This document shows, piece after piece, positions 1 to 8,409 of a stretch of DNA of 64,000 bases. Within the stretch, counting starts at the first letter, position 1, and each line of letters begins with the position of its first letter. Source of the DNA: Algihabitans albus (GTDB lineage Bacteria > Pseudomonadota > Alphaproteobacteria > Kiloniellales > DSM-21159); the NCBI RefSeq assembly GCF_003572205.1, contig NZ_QXNY01000004.1, forward strand, positions 248,548-312,547. Reading direction: 5' to 3'. A program made the translations under genes and the position numbers. The notes below the pieces were generated by a model. That model did no database searches, had not been told where the DNA came from, and saw nothing but the letters and a program-made list of their open reading frames with translations.

Positions 1-522
1 TTGCCGCTCGGGCCGCGCCCCGTCCTGCAGGCCGGCCGGAGTGCGCGCCTGATGGTCGTGGGGCAGGCACCCGGCACGCGAGTCCACGCCAGCGGCATCC
101 CCTTCAACGATCCTTCGGGGGATCGCCTGCGGGCCTGGCTGGGGATCGACCGCGAAACCTTCTACGACGCAACCCGCCTGGCCATTCTGCCCATGGGGCT
201 CTGCTACCCCGGCCAGGACGCGCGCGGCGCCGACAAGCCGCCGAAGAAGATCTGCGCGCCGACCTGGCACCCGCGCCTCCGTCCGCTCTTGCCCAGGCTT
301 GAACTGACCTTGCTGGTCGGACAGTACGCCCAAGCTCGCTACCTCGGTCCCGCACGCAAGAAGACCCTGACCGAGACAGTGCGGGCCTGGCGCGATTACG
401 GCCCGGACTTTCTGCCGCTGCCGCACCCGAGCTGGCGCAACACGGCCTGGCTGAAGCGCAATCCCTGGTTAGAGGCCGAGATCCTGCCGGAGCTGCGCCG
501 CCGCGTCGAAGCGCTGCTTTAG
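1..522 (+). CDS. Uracil-DNA glycosylase family protein (5' end cut by the window)
   Basis: Base-excision DNA repair enzyme of the UDG superfamily (COG1573-like), expected to remove uracil from DNA. About 173 codons are visible. Motif 1 appears as GQAPG at residues 21-25, followed by GIPFNDPSG at 32-40, and the C-terminal motif HPSWRN starts at residue 142. The reading frame is open from the first base. The TTG at position 1 need not be the start, because the family normally has some residues before motif 1, so the gene may begin outside the window. It converges on the histidine kinase gene: the two stop codons overlap at 519-522. The exact UDG subfamily cannot be settled from this fragment. 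Confidence 0.8.
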   Translation: MPLGPRPVLQAGRSARLMVVGQAPGTRVHASGIPFNDPSGDRLRAWLGIDRETFYDATRLAILPMGLCYPGQDARGADKPPKKICAPTWHPRLRPLLPRLELTLLVGQYAQARYLGPARKKTLTETVRAWRDYGPDFLPLPHPSWRNTAWLKRNPWLEAEILPELRRRVEALL

Positions 523-1898
523 GCTGCCGTTTTCGGCAAGCTCAGGGTCGCGCGGAGGCCGCCGCCAGGGGCGGTGTGCAGCGTCAGGTCGCCGCCGTGG
601 CCGCGCACGACGGAACGGGCGATCGCAAGGCCCAGACCGACCCCGCCGGTCTCCCGACTGCGCGAGCTCTCCAAACGCTGAAAAGGTTCGAAGACCCGCT
701 CGCGCTGTTCCGGGGGGATACCGGGACCGCTGTCGTCGACGTGAATCTCCGTCCCCTCCTCGGTCCGGACCAGAGTGACCTCGGCCGTCTCGCCGTAGGT
801 CAGAGCATTATCGACCAGATTGCGGAGCGCCCTCCGCAGAGCGTCGGGGCGCAGCTCGGCGGTCAGGCTCTCCGGTCCGCGATAGGACACCGGCCGGCCC
901 AGTTCGGCGAAGTCGGCCACCAGCGCCTCGACCAGAGCCGCCAGATCGACACGCCGAGTCGGCTCTCGCGTCGACTCTTCCCGCGCGAAGCTGAGGGTCG
1001 CCTCGACCATGCGCTGCAGTTCTTCCAGGGTCTCGAGCATCTTCTCGCGGGTCTCGGTCTCTTCGATCAGTTCGGCGCGCAGACGCAGCGCGGTGATCGG
1101 CGTGCGCAGATCGTGGCTGACTGCCGCCAGCAGACGTAGGCGGTCATCGACGAAACGGCGGATGCGGGCGCGCATCTCGTTGAAGGCAGCCACGGTGCGG
1201 CGGGCCTCGACCGGTCCCTCGACCTCCAGCGGTGCCCCCGGCTCGCCCCGGCCGAAGGCCTCGGCGGCATCGGCCAGTCGGCGCAGCGGGCGCGTGACCC
1301 GCCGCACCATCAGAACGACGACCAGGCTGATCGTCGCCGCCGAGACCATTAAGGCGGCAACCGCCGGCCAGGCCCAGCCGGCCGGGCGCAGCGGCGCGAC
1401 GGTGCTCGCGGCCAGCCAGGGAGCTTCCGATTCCGGTCCCAAGGGCACGGCCAGGGTCAGCCCGAAGCGCGCATAATGGCCATGCCCGTTCAGGCGGGTC
1501 AGGCCAATCCGAGGGGCGCCGGCGCCCGTCCCTTCGAGATAACCAGCCAGATCCGCCGCTAGCCGCCGCTCGATCCGTCCCTGACGTCTTCCGGCCTCCG
1601 GCACCGGCCCTTGTGAGAGACGGAAGCGAAGTAGACGCGAGGACGAGGCCTCCAGCACCCGCTGGGCTTGATCCGGCGGCGTTGCGGCCAACAGGCGTAC
1701 GACAGAGGCGGTGCGTGCCAGGGTGTGATCGCGCTGCACGGCCAGCAGGGCGTCACGCCGCTCGCCGAAGAACAAAAGCCCGGCGAGAAGTTGGCTGCCG
1801 ACCAGGGCGACCAGCAAGAGCGCGATGAGTTGTCCGGCCAGGCTTTCCGGCCAGAGCTTGACCCGGTGGCCACCGACCCTGAAGCCGCTGCGGCTCAC
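519..1898 (-). CDS. Two-component sensor histidine kinase (EnvZ/OmpR-type)
   Basis: Membrane sensor kinase that autophosphorylates on histidine and passes the phosphate to the response regulator encoded just upstream. The start is placed at GTG 1898 because that codon overlaps the TGA of the regulator (GTGA), a typical coupling; the frame is open further upstream but runs inside the regulator. The protein has 459 residues: TM1 about 21-45, a periplasmic stretch, TM2 about 176-198, HAMP about 198-250, and the HisKA H-box VSHDLRTP with His262. The N-box is LVDNALTYGE (Asn364), G1 is DDSGPGIP, and G2 is GGVGLGLAIA. The signal is unknown. Being divergent from a secreted EF-hand gene suggests a divalent cation or envelope cue, which is inference only. 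Confidence 0.93.
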   Translation of the reverse strand: MSRSGFRVGGHRVKLWPESLAGQLIALLLVALVGSQLLAGLLFFGERRDALLAVQRDHTLARTASVVRLLAATPPDQAQRVLEASSSRLLRFRLSQGPVPEAGRRQGRIERRLAADLAGYLEGTGAGAPRIGLTRLNGHGHYARFGLTLAVPLGPESEAPWLAASTVAPLRPAGWAWPAVAALMVSAATISLVVVLMVRRVTRPLRRLADAAEAFGRGEPGAPLEVEGPVEARRTVAAFNEMRARIRRFVDDRLRLLAAVSHDLRTPITALRLRAELIEETETREKMLETLEELQRMVEATLSFAREESTREPTRRVDLAALVEALVADFAELGRPVSYRGPESLTAELRPDALRRALRNLVDNALTYGETAEVTLVRTEEGTEIHVDDSGPGIPPEQRERVFEPFQRLESSRSRETGGVGLGLAIARSVVRGHGGDLTLHTAPGGGLRATLSLPKTAA

Positions 1899-2650
1899 GA
1901 CGGAGCCCCTTCGGCCGGCGCTACGTCGGCGGCAAGGGCATAGCCCCCGCCCCAATGGGTGACGATGAGATTGGGCTGTTTCGGATCGGCTTCGATCTTG
2001 CGGCGCAAGCGGCTGATCTGATTGTCGACCGCCCGGTCGAAGGGCTGCGCCGCCCGCCCGCGCGTCAGGTCGAGCAACTGATCGCGGCTGAGCACGCGAC
2101 GCGGATGACGTAGGAAGACGCCAAGCAGCAGGAATTCGCCGGTCGACAGAGGAACCGCCGTCCCGTCGCTGCGCAACAGCTCGCGCCGGTCGAAGTCCAG
2201 AATCCAGTCGGCGAAGCGCAGGCGTTCGCCTCCAGTGCGGCCGGCCTCGGTGCGAACGACGGGATGTTGAGGGGGCAGGCTTTGGGCGCGGCGCAGCACG
2301 GCCTTGATCCGGGCCAGCAGCTCACGGGGATTGAAGGGTTTGGTCACATAGTCGTCGGCGCCCAGCTCCAGCCCGACGATACGGTCCGTCTCCTCCGCCA
2401 CGGCCGTCAGCAGCACGACCGGCAGGTCGCCCTTCGCCCGAAGGTCACGGGTCAGGCTGAGACCATCTTCCCCCGGCATCATGATGTCGATCACCGCCAG
2501 ATCGATGGCCGCCACCTCCAGGCTGCGCCGGGCCGCCGCGGCCGACTCCGCGACGGTCACGCGATAGCCCTGCTTGGCGAGATACTTCGCCAGGGCGTCG
2601 CGGATCTCACGGTGATCGTCGACCACCAGGATGTGCGGGCTATCGTCCAT
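1895..2650 (-). CDS. OmpR-family response regulator
   Basis: DNA-binding response regulator and partner of the overlapping histidine kinase gene. With the start at ATG 2650 it has 251 residues; an in-frame ATG at 2659 is an equal alternative. The receiver domain shows the acidic pair Asp11-Asp12, phosphoacceptor Asp55 in VIDIMMPGEDG, and the conserved Lys in YVTKPFNPRELL. The C-terminal winged-helix (Trans_reg_C) domain covers about 140-245, with the recognition-helix segment DNQISRLRRKIE and the terminal GGGYAL hairpin. The gene is transcribed first in the two-gene operon. Its upstream region (2660-2886) is shared with the divergent EF-hand gene, a natural place for autoregulation and control of that gene. 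Confidence 0.95.
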   Translation of the reverse strand: MDDSPHILVVDDHREIRDALAKYLAKQGYRVTVAESAAAARRSLEVAAIDLAVIDIMMPGEDGLSLTRDLRAKGDLPVVLLTAVAEETDRIVGLELGADDYVTKPFNPRELLARIKAVLRRAQSLPPQHPVVRTEAGRTGGERLRFADWILDFDRRELLRSDGTAVPLSTGEFLLLGVFLRHPRRVLSRDQLLDLTRGRAAQPFDRAVDNQISRLRRKIEADPKQPNLIVTHWGGGYALAADVAPAEGAPS

Positions 2651-2886
2651 AGGGGTCATTCTGCCGTCGGAGACGCCGCTCCGCGCGGCGAATTTGTAAC
2701 GCTTTGTCGCAAGCCCGGGGCTTGCCATGCTTTGCGACTCTTTCCTCCACTCCGGACAAACCTCTGCGACAGCCGGCGCCTAGGTTCAACACATCGCCCG
2801 TTCGTCAACCGGGATCGACGCGATGACTGCGTCCGGAACCGATGACGGGACCGGCGAAGGGCACAACGAAGGAAAAGGACCGCAAG

Positions 2887-3348
2887 ATGCAACTTCAAAC
2901 GAAAATTCTGCTCGGCTGCCTGTTGGTAACCGGCCTGGTGCTGGCGGCCGTCGGCGGCGCTTCGGCAGATCGCGGCTATGGAGGCGGCCATGGCGGGCGG
3001 GGCGGCCACATGATGCAGATGTTCGAGCGCGTCGATCTGGACGGCGACGGCCAGGTCACCCGAGCCGAGCTGACCGAATATCGCAACCAGCGTTTCGGCG
3101 ATGGAGATGCCAACGGCGATGGCGCTCTTGAACTGGCCGAGTTCGAGGCTGTTTGGCTGGCGATGGTCCGCGAGCGCATGGTCGACCGCTTCCAGAGCCT
3201 GGACGCCGACGGCGACGGCCGGATCACGGCTGCCGAGTTCGACCAGCCACTCGACCGCATGTTCGGGAGGTTCGATGCCGACGAGGACGGCACCGTCTCC
3301 CGCTCGGAAATCCGTGAGCATCACGGTCAACGCCGACACCGGGATTAG
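2887..3348 (+). CDS. Secreted EF-hand calcium-binding protein
   Basis: Small exported protein (153 residues) predicted to bind calcium in the periplasm or outside the cell. Residues 1-27 form a signal peptide with a hydrophobic core and a GASA cleavage region. A Gly/His-rich linker follows, then four canonical EF-hand loops at about 50-61 (DLDGDGQVTRAE), 74-85 (DANGDGALELAE), 106-117 (DADGDGRITAAE) and 130-141 (DADEDGTVSRSE). All four keep the acidic ligands and the final Glu. The start ATG 2887 follows an AAGGAAAAGGA ribosome-binding region. It is divergent from the two-component system at 519-2650, so it could be its target or calcium buffer. No enzymatic domain is present. Confidence 0.88.
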   Translation: MQLQTKILLGCLLVTGLVLAAVGGASADRGYGGGHGGRGGHMMQMFERVDLDGDGQVTRAELTEYRNQRFGDGDANGDGALELAEFEAVWLAMVRERMVDRFQSLDADGDGRITAAEFDQPLDRMFGRFDADEDGTVSRSEIREHHGQRRHRD

Positions 3349-3378
3349 GTTTCCTGCCCCCGATCCTAACTCCCGGTG

Positions 3379-3416
3379 GAGGGGGTGGCCCGTCGGCTGC
3401 CCCCTCAGGGCTTTTC
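3379..3416 (+). terminator. Possible intrinsic terminator after the EF-hand gene
   Basis: A 7-bp GC-only stem, GAGGGGG (3379-3385) with CCCCCTC (3400-3406), encloses a 14-nt loop. It is followed after five bases by a short CTTTTC tract. The loop is long and the T-run short, so this is a weak candidate. Its position, 30 bases after the EF-hand stop codon, fits a terminator. Confidence 0.3.
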
Positions 3417-3509
3417 GGCACGGGGTTTTCGCGCGTGACCTCAAAGTCCGCTTCGCCTATTCCTGATAGCCGATGAGCAGTCAGACACAAGCATAGGGCG
3501 TCCGACGGA

Positions 3510-5042
3510 GTGGTTGCGCGGGTCAGTACCGTCGCCTTTCTGGGCGTCGAGGTGGTCGAGGTCGACGTCCAGGTGCAGATCAGCCCCGGATTGCCGGCCT
3601 TTTCCGTCGTCGGCTTGCCGGACAAGGCGGTCGCCGAAAGCCGGGAGCGGGTCAAGTCGGCGCTGCATGCCATCGGCCTTGGCCTTCCGGCCAAGCGCAT
3701 CGTCGTCAATCTGGCTCCTGCCGACCTGCTGAAGGAAGGCAGCCACTTCGACCTGCCGATCGCCCTCGGCCTTCTGGCGGCCATGGAAGTGCTGCCGGCC
3801 GGCGAGATCGCGGAGTACGTGGCGCTGGGCGAGCTGGCGCTGGACGGTCGCATCGCCAAGGCCGCCGGCGTGCTGCCGGCCGCGATCCACGCTTCGGCCC
3901 TCGACAAGGGTTTGATCTGCCCGGCCAGTCAGGGAGGCGAAGCGGCCTGGGCCGAGGGGATCGAGGTTCTGGCGCCCGAAACGCTGCTGGCCCTGGTCAA
4001 CCACTTCAAGGGCACCCAGGTGCTGCGCCCGCCGGATCCGGCCGCCCAGTCCCTGGCCGGAGGCGGTCCGGATCTGATGGACATCAAGGGGCAGGAGACC
4101 GCCAAGCGCGCCCTGGAGATCGCCGCGGCCGGCAGTCACAACCTGCTGATGATGGGCCCACCGGGCTCCGGCAAGTCAATGCTTGCCGCACGTTTGGCCG
4201 GCCTTCTGCCGCCGCTGGCGCCGGCCGAGGCGCTGGAAGTCTCCATGATCCACTCGGTGGCCGGAACTCTGGAGGAGGGCAAGCTGCTGCGCCGCCGCCC
4301 CTTCCGCGACCCCCATCACTCGGCCTCCCTGCCAGCGCTGGTCGGCGGCGGCCTGCGTGCCAGACCGGGCGAGATTTCGCTGGCCCACCTGGGCGTTCTG
4401 TTCCTCGACGAACTCCCGGAGTTCAATCGCAACGCTCTGGAATCCCTGCGGCAACCTCTGGAGACCGGGCAGGTCGCGATCGCCCGCGCCAACGCCCACG
4501 TCAGCTACCCGGCCCGGTTTCAGCTCGTCGCGGCGATGAATCCCTGCCGCTGCGGCCACCTGGACGACCCTGCGCAGGCCTGCAGCCGCGCACCGCGTTG
4601 CGCCCGGGACTACCAATCGAAGATTTCCGGGCCGCTGTTCGACCGCATCGATCTGACGGTGGAGGTTCCGGCCCTCTCGGCCGCCGACCTGACGCTGCCG
4701 CCGCCCGCCGAGGGTAGCGAAGCCGTCGCGGCCAGAGTCGCCGCCGCCCGCGCGCGTCAGACGAAGCGCTACGCCGAGGCCGCCGAAGCCGGAACCGTGG
4801 AGAAGCCCCCGCGCCACAACGCCGAGGCGGACGGCCAGTTGCTGGAAAGCGTCGCGGCCCCAGACGGCCCCGGCCGGGAGCTGCTGACCCAGGCCGCTGA
4901 GCGCCTGAGCCTTTCCGCCCGCGGCTATCACAGGGTGCTGCGCGTCGCCCGCACGCTCGCCGACCTGGACGGCGAAACCTCCGTCCAACGCCCGCATATC
5001 GCCGAAGCGCTGTCCTATCGCCGCATGGTGCCGGGACGGTGA
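3510..5042 (+). CDS. comM: ComM/YifB family Mg-chelatase-like AAA+ ATPase
   Basis: AAA+ ATPase of the YifB/ComM family. ComM is a helicase that promotes branch migration during natural transformation in Vibrio and Haemophilus; its role in alphaproteobacteria is less clear. At 510 residues it is full length. The N-terminal ChlI (Lon-like) domain covers about 20-140. Walker A is GPPGSGKS at 216-223, Walker B is LFLDE at 297-301, and the family Cys motif MNPCRCG is at 343-349 with further Cys residues at CSRAPRC. The C-terminal Mg-chelatase domain carries SARGYHRVLRVARTLADL. The start is GTG 3510; no nearby ATG fits the conserved N-terminus VARVSTVAFLG. Confidence 0.93.
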   Translation: MVARVSTVAFLGVEVVEVDVQVQISPGLPAFSVVGLPDKAVAESRERVKSALHAIGLGLPAKRIVVNLAPADLLKEGSHFDLPIALGLLAAMEVLPAGEIAEYVALGELALDGRIAKAAGVLPAAIHASALDKGLICPASQGGEAAWAEGIEVLAPETLLALVNHFKGTQVLRPPDPAAQSLAGGGPDLMDIKGQETAKRALEIAAAGSHNLLMMGPPGSGKSMLAARLAGLLPPLAPAEALEVSMIHSVAGTLEEGKLLRRRPFRDPHHSASLPALVGGGLRARPGEISLAHLGVLFLDELPEFNRNALESLRQPLETGQVAIARANAHVSYPARFQLVAAMNPCRCGHLDDPAQACSRAPRCARDYQSKISGPLFDRIDLTVEVPALSAADLTLPPPAEGSEAVAARVAAARARQTKRYAEAAEAGTVEKPPRHNAEADGQLLESVAAPDGPGRELLTQAAERLSLSARGYHRVLRVARTLADLDGETSVQRPHIAEALSYRRMVPGR

Positions 5043-5231
5043 CGCAGACGTGGCTCCGGCCACGTTCGAAAAGGATAGAGGTCTGTTGGGGAGGACTTAG
5101 AGATTCCTAGGGTCGTCCGAAAACCGCCTGGACGTCTAGAGTGGATCACCGAACGCCCCAGTCGGCTGGCCTGGGTCCTGTTCCCACTCATCTTCGCGGG
5201 TCTCACCGGCGTTGCTTTCCACAACGGGTTC

Positions 5232-6000
5232 TTGGGACAGGCTTCGGATCGCCCCAGGAGCGCCGACTTCCGGGAAATGCCTTCAGCCTATGGCGATCTG
5301 ACGGCCGAGCAGTTCATCGCGATCTTCGACCGGCTGATCTTTTCCTCGGAAGACGGCCGGGACCTGGATCATCTGTTACGTTGGGAAGAAAAGGAGCTGA
5401 CCTTCGCCAGTAACGCTCCGAGGAACAGCGAAGAGGCGGAGCAAGTCCGCACCGTCGCGCGACTCCTGTCAAGCTTGACGGGACGGGACTTCGTCGAGGT
5501 TGCGGATCCAGCCGCCGCCAACATAGAAGTCCATTTCGGCGACGGCCGCCGGCCATCGAACACGGCCCCTCGTCACCAATAACGACGACCAGCCGGCCGA
5601 CCGAGCCGCGTCGGAGCCGGCGTCCTGCTTGACCTTGATAGACTCCAGAGTTCGCCCGGGTGCGATTTTCTACGATGGAGCCGTGCTCCAGTACAGGACC
5701 GAGGTGCCGAAGATCTTTAAAGCCTGGGTCTACATCCGGAACGACCTGTCTCCGACGAAGAAGCGGACCTGCATCGTCGAGGAAGTTTCTCGTGCGATCG
5801 GCATAAACAACGACCTACCGGGGCTGCCTTCGATCTTTTCGGACGACATGCGCAGTTCGACGCCAACGGAAACGGACCGCGCGATCATCCGCGCCCTCTA
5901 CGACGAAGACCTGCGGTCCGGAATGCGGCGAAATCAGGCGCTGACAGCTGTCGGAGCCTGGTTTGCGGAAGATCGCGCGGGAACGGAACCGCAACCGTGA
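5232..6000 (+). pseudogene. DUF2927 protein gene split by a frameshift
   Basis: Two consecutive reading frames look like halves of one DUF2927 domain protein, an uncharacterised exported alphaproteobacterial family. The first half (to the stop at 5580-5582) carries LTAEQFIAIFDRLIF, LRWEEKELTFAS and AANIEVHF. The second half is open in the next frame from 5527 and carries the conserved C-terminal block: a Cys-Glu-Glu region at CIVEEVSRAIGINND, then SIFSDDM and ALYDEDLRSGM. Removing one base from the C run at 5566-5569 would join them. In-frame sequence upstream to about 5100 encodes a plausible membrane segment (FPLIFAGLTGVAFHNGFLG) with GGGGAGG at 5088-5094, but it has no ATG or GTG; 5232 is only a TTG. 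Either a decayed gene or a sequencing error. Confidence 0.6.
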
Positions 6001-6058
6001 GGATTGCCCGACACTCGGCGGCAGACCGTCATCGTCGCGGACCGAACCGAGAGCTCCC

Positions 6059-6087
6059 TTGCAACGCGGGCAAGGGTAGCGCACATT
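6059..6087 (+). promoter_or_regulatory. Candidate promoter of the first cspA gene
   Basis: TTGCAA (6059-6064), a 17-base spacer, then CACATT (6082-6087). The same hexamers with identical spacing lie at the equivalent place before the second cold-shock gene (6543-6571) although the spacers differ. That is the main support, since the match to the sigma-70 consensus is only partial. A start here would give a leader of about 140-150 nucleotides. Confidence 0.35.
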
Positions 6088-6235
6088 AATAGCGTCAGTT
6101 GCTATCGTTTCGTTGTCGCCAAGCTTCGTCCGTTCCAAAGGCCGTCGCACGACTTTACGACCAGACTGCGACTGCGACCGGGGCCGGCAACACCGCCGCC
6201 CTGGAACTTTGGATCCGATGACGAGGATACAGATA

Positions 6236-6445
6236 ATGGCGACCGGTACGGTCAAGTGGTTTAACCCGACCAAGGGTTTCGGTTTCATTCAGCCGGACAA
6301 CGGCGGCGCGGATGCCTTCGTGCATATTTCGGCCGTCGAGCGGGCCGGCCTTTCGACCCTCAACGAGGGGCAGAAGGTCTCTTACGAGCTGCAGCAGGGC
6401 CGCAACGGCAAGTCCGCAGCCGAGGACCTGAAGATCGTCGACTAA
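6236..6445 (+). CDS. cspA: Cold-shock protein, first tandem copy
   Basis: Single cold-shock domain (OB fold) RNA/ssDNA-binding protein of 69 residues, expected to act as an RNA chaperone in the cytoplasm. RNP1 appears as KGFGFIQP (residues 14-21) and RNP2 as DAFVHIS. The ATG at 6236 follows a GAGGATACAGATA region, and the family starts at this Met. A second copy at 6718-6927 is nearly identical; residue differences include Q20/E and the tail KIVD versus KVVG. The long leader (about 6088-6235) is shared in sequence with the other copy, as expected for cold-induced csp mRNAs with a structured 5' region. A clear terminator follows the stop. Confidence 0.95.
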   Translation: MATGTVKWFNPTKGFGFIQPDNGGADAFVHISAVERAGLSTLNEGQKVSYELQQGRNGKSAAEDLKIVD

Positions 6446-6478
6446 CGTCCGCATCTGCGACTTAGTCGATCACGAGAA

Positions 6479-6507
6479 GGCCTCCCGGTTCTCCGGGGGG
6501 CCTTTTT
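6479..6507 (+). terminator. Intrinsic terminator after the first cspA
   Basis: GGCCTCCCGG (6479-6488), loop TTCT, CCGGGGGGCC (6493-6502), with one T-G wobble, directly followed by TTTTT (6503-6507). This is a textbook rho-independent terminator 33 bases after the cspA stop, so the two cold-shock genes are probably separate transcripts. Confidence 0.85.
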
Positions 6508-6542
6508 CGTTGCGGCCTCTCCAGGCCGCTCGGCGCAATCAC

Positions 6543-6571
6543 TTGCAAAGAGATCGAGTGAGTCGCACATT
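6543..6571 (+). promoter_or_regulatory. Candidate promoter of the second cspA gene
   Basis: TTGCAA (6543-6548), a 17-base spacer, CACATT (6566-6571): the same hexamers and spacing as before the first copy. The leader after it (6572-6717) shares long blocks with the first leader, including CCAAAGGCCGTCGCACGACT and the ACCAGACTGCGACTGC block. Confidence 0.35.
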
Positions 6572-6717
6572 CACACCGTCAGTTGCGCTTGTTTCGTTGT
6601 CGCTACGCTTCGTCCCTTCCAAAGGCCGTCGCACGACTCACGACCAGACTGCGACTGCAACCGGGGTTCGCAGGTCGGCGACCCCGGATCGGAAGACACG
6701 ACGAGAGGATACAGACA

Positions 6718-6927
6718 ATGGCGACCGGTACGGTCAAGTGGTTCAACCCCACTAAGGGTTTCGGTTTCATCGAACCGGACAACGGCGGCGCAGATGCCTT
6801 CGTGCACATCTCCGCAGTGGAGCGCGCCGGCCTTTCGACCCTCAACGAGGGGCAGAAGGTCTCTTACGAGCTGCAGCAGGGCCGCAATGGCAAAGCCGCC
6901 GCAGAAGATCTGAAGGTCGTCGGCTAA
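6718..6927 (+). CDS. cspA: Cold-shock protein, second tandem copy
   Basis: A 69-residue cold-shock domain protein, paralogue of the gene at 6236-6445. RNP1 is KGFGFIEP and RNP2 is DAFVHIS; the C-terminus ends KVVG. The start ATG 6718 follows GAGAGGATACAGACA. Both the coding sequence and about 150 bases upstream are conserved between the copies, so the duplication covered promoter, leader and gene. A hairpin follows at 6959-6982. The copies probably act as redundant RNA chaperones; whether their induction differs cannot be told from sequence. Confidence 0.95.
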   Translation: MATGTVKWFNPTKGFGFIEPDNGGADAFVHISAVERAGLSTLNEGQKVSYELQQGRNGKAAAEDLKVVG

Positions 6928-6958
6928 GCGTCGAACTTCAGGTCGAAACGATCGGCGA

Positions 6959-6982
6959 GGCCCTCCGGGAAACCGGGGGGCC
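6959..6982 (+). terminator. Terminator-like hairpin after the second cspA
   Basis: GGCCCTCCGG, loop GAAA, CCGGGGGGCC: a 10-bp stem with one wobble, 32 bases after the stop. It is analogous in position and sequence to the terminator after the first copy. The downstream T tract is interrupted (TTCGTCGTTT), so termination may be weaker. Confidence 0.7.
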
Positions 6983-7107
6983 TTCGTCGTTTCTGCATCG
7001 CGGATCAGCCTGGCGGGAGTCCGAGGCATGCATCGGGATCGTCGTCGGCCCTGGAAATAGGCGAGCGGGGTTGCTACAACCCCGGCCTTCACACCAAGGG
7101 GAATTCC

Positions 7108-7695
7108 ATGCGCCGCGCCCAGGTGGACCGCTCGACCAGCGAAACCAAGATCTCGGCCGCCGTCAATCTAGACGGGAGCGGGAGCTATAAGGTCTCGACC
7201 GGCCTCGGCTTTCTGGACCATATGATCGAGCAACTCTCGCGTCATAGCCTGATCGACATCGAGCTGACCGTCGAGGGCGACCTGCATATCGACGGTCACC
7301 ACACAACCGAGGACAGCGGCATCGCACTGGGCCAGGCGGTCGCGGAGGCCTTGGCCGACCGTAAGGGTATCGTGCGCTACGGCGACGCGATGATCCCCAT
7401 GGACGAGACCCTGACCCGCGTGGCGCTCGACCTCTCCAACCGGCCTTACCTGATTTGGAAGGTCGACTTCACGCGCGACAAGCTCGGCGAGATGGATACC
7501 GAGCTGTTCCGCGAGTGGTTCCAGGCCTTCGCCCAGCATGCCGGGATGACCTTGCACGTCGAAACCCTCTATGGCCTCAACAACCACCATATCGTGGAGT
7601 CCTGCTACAAGGGGCTGGCGCGGGCTTTGCGCAAGGCCCTCGAGATCGACACCCGCAAGGCCGACCAGGTGCCGTCGACCAAGGGCCTTCTGTAG
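7108..7695 (+). CDS. hisB: Imidazoleglycerol-phosphate dehydratase
   Basis: Histidine biosynthesis: dehydrates imidazole glycerol phosphate to imidazole acetol phosphate. It is the monofunctional dehydratase (195 residues), without the phosphatase domain of the enterobacterial fusion. Metal-binding His/Glu clusters are visible in [14 protein letters not shown] and [18 protein letters not shown], and the N-terminal signature is [16 protein letters not shown]. The start ATG 7108 follows AAGGGGAATTCC. First gene of the his cluster: hisH follows 62 bases later and the rest are overlapping or tightly spaced. hisG, hisD, hisC and hisI are not in the window. Confidence 0.97.
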   Translation: MRRAQVDRSTSETKISAAVNLDGSGSYKVSTGLGFLDHMIEQLSRHSLIDIELTVEGDLHIDGHHTTEDSGIALGQAVAEALADRKGIVRYGDAMIPMDETLTRVALDLSNRPYLIWKVDFTRDKLGEMDTELFREWFQAFAQHAGMTLHVETLYGLNNHHIVESCYKGLARALRKALEIDTRKADQVPSTKGLL

Positions 7696-7757
7696 GGCTT
7701 GTCCCTCATGCGCCTCTTCGGCTTCGGCCCTCAGCCAGGTTTGGTTTCAGATTCGCC

Positions 7758-8402
7758 ATGACTGTTGCCATCGTCGACTACGGATCGGGGAACCTGCGCT
7801 CCGCCGCCAAGGCGCTCGAGCGGGCGGCCCGCGAAACCGGTCTCGACCGCGAGATCGCGGTCACGGGTGCGCCGGAAGAGGTGGCGGCGGCCGACCGGAT
7901 CGTCTTGCCGGGCGTCGGCGCCTTCGGCGACTGTCGGGCCGGCCTGCTGGCCATTCCCGGCATGGCGGACGCGCTTGAGGAGGCCGTGGGTGCTCGTGCC
8001 CGGCCCTTCCTCGGCATCTGCGTCGGCATGCAGCTCTTCGCCAGCCGCGGCCTGGAGCATGGCTGTCACAAGGGCTTCGACTGGATCGCGGGTGACGTGG
8101 TCAAGCTGTCGCCGAAGGAGCCCGCACTGAAAATCCCGCAGATGGGCTGGAACGAGTTGATCCTCGGGGAAAGGGCGCATCCGGTACTGGACGGACTTCC
8201 AGTCGGCGCCCATGCCTACTTCGTTCACAGCTACCACCTGGAGGCCGCACATCCGTCTCAAGTTCTGGCTACCGTGGACTACGGCGGACCGGTGACCGCT
8301 ACGGTTGGTCGCGACACTCTGATCGGCACGCAATTTCACCCTGAGAAGAGCCAGGCCACCGGCCTACGCCTGCTCGCCAACTTCCTGGCTTGGAGTCCCT
8401 AA
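7758..8402 (+). CDS. hisH: Imidazole glycerol phosphate synthase, glutaminase subunit
   Basis: Class I glutamine amidotransferase subunit. It releases ammonia from glutamine and channels it to HisF, which makes imidazole glycerol phosphate and AICAR. With the start at ATG 7758 it has 214 residues. The nucleophile is Cys88 in GICVGMQL; His194 and Glu196 lie in QFHPEKS; the oxyanion-side loop is [10 protein letters not shown]. The frame is open upstream into hisB but the family N-terminus [12 protein letters not shown] fixes the start. The gene is 7 bases from the acetyltransferase that separates it from hisA. Confidence 0.97.
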   Translation: MTVAIVDYGSGNLRSAAKALERAARETGLDREIAVTGAPEEVAAADRIVLPGVGAFGDCRAGLLAIPGMADALEEAVGARARPFLGICVGMQLFASRGLEHGCHKGFDWIAGDVVKLSPKEPALKIPQMGWNELILGERAHPVLDGLPVGAHAYFVHSYHLEAAHPSQVLATVDYGGPVTATVGRDTLIGTQFHPEKSQATGLRLLANFLAWSP

Positions 8403-8409
8403 ATCCGTC

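Noticed and set aside
5560-5585. Programmed ribosomal frameshift in the DUF2927 gene
   Set aside because: There is no slippery heptamer, RF2-like CTTTGA or stimulatory structure; a simple indel or sequencing error explains it better.
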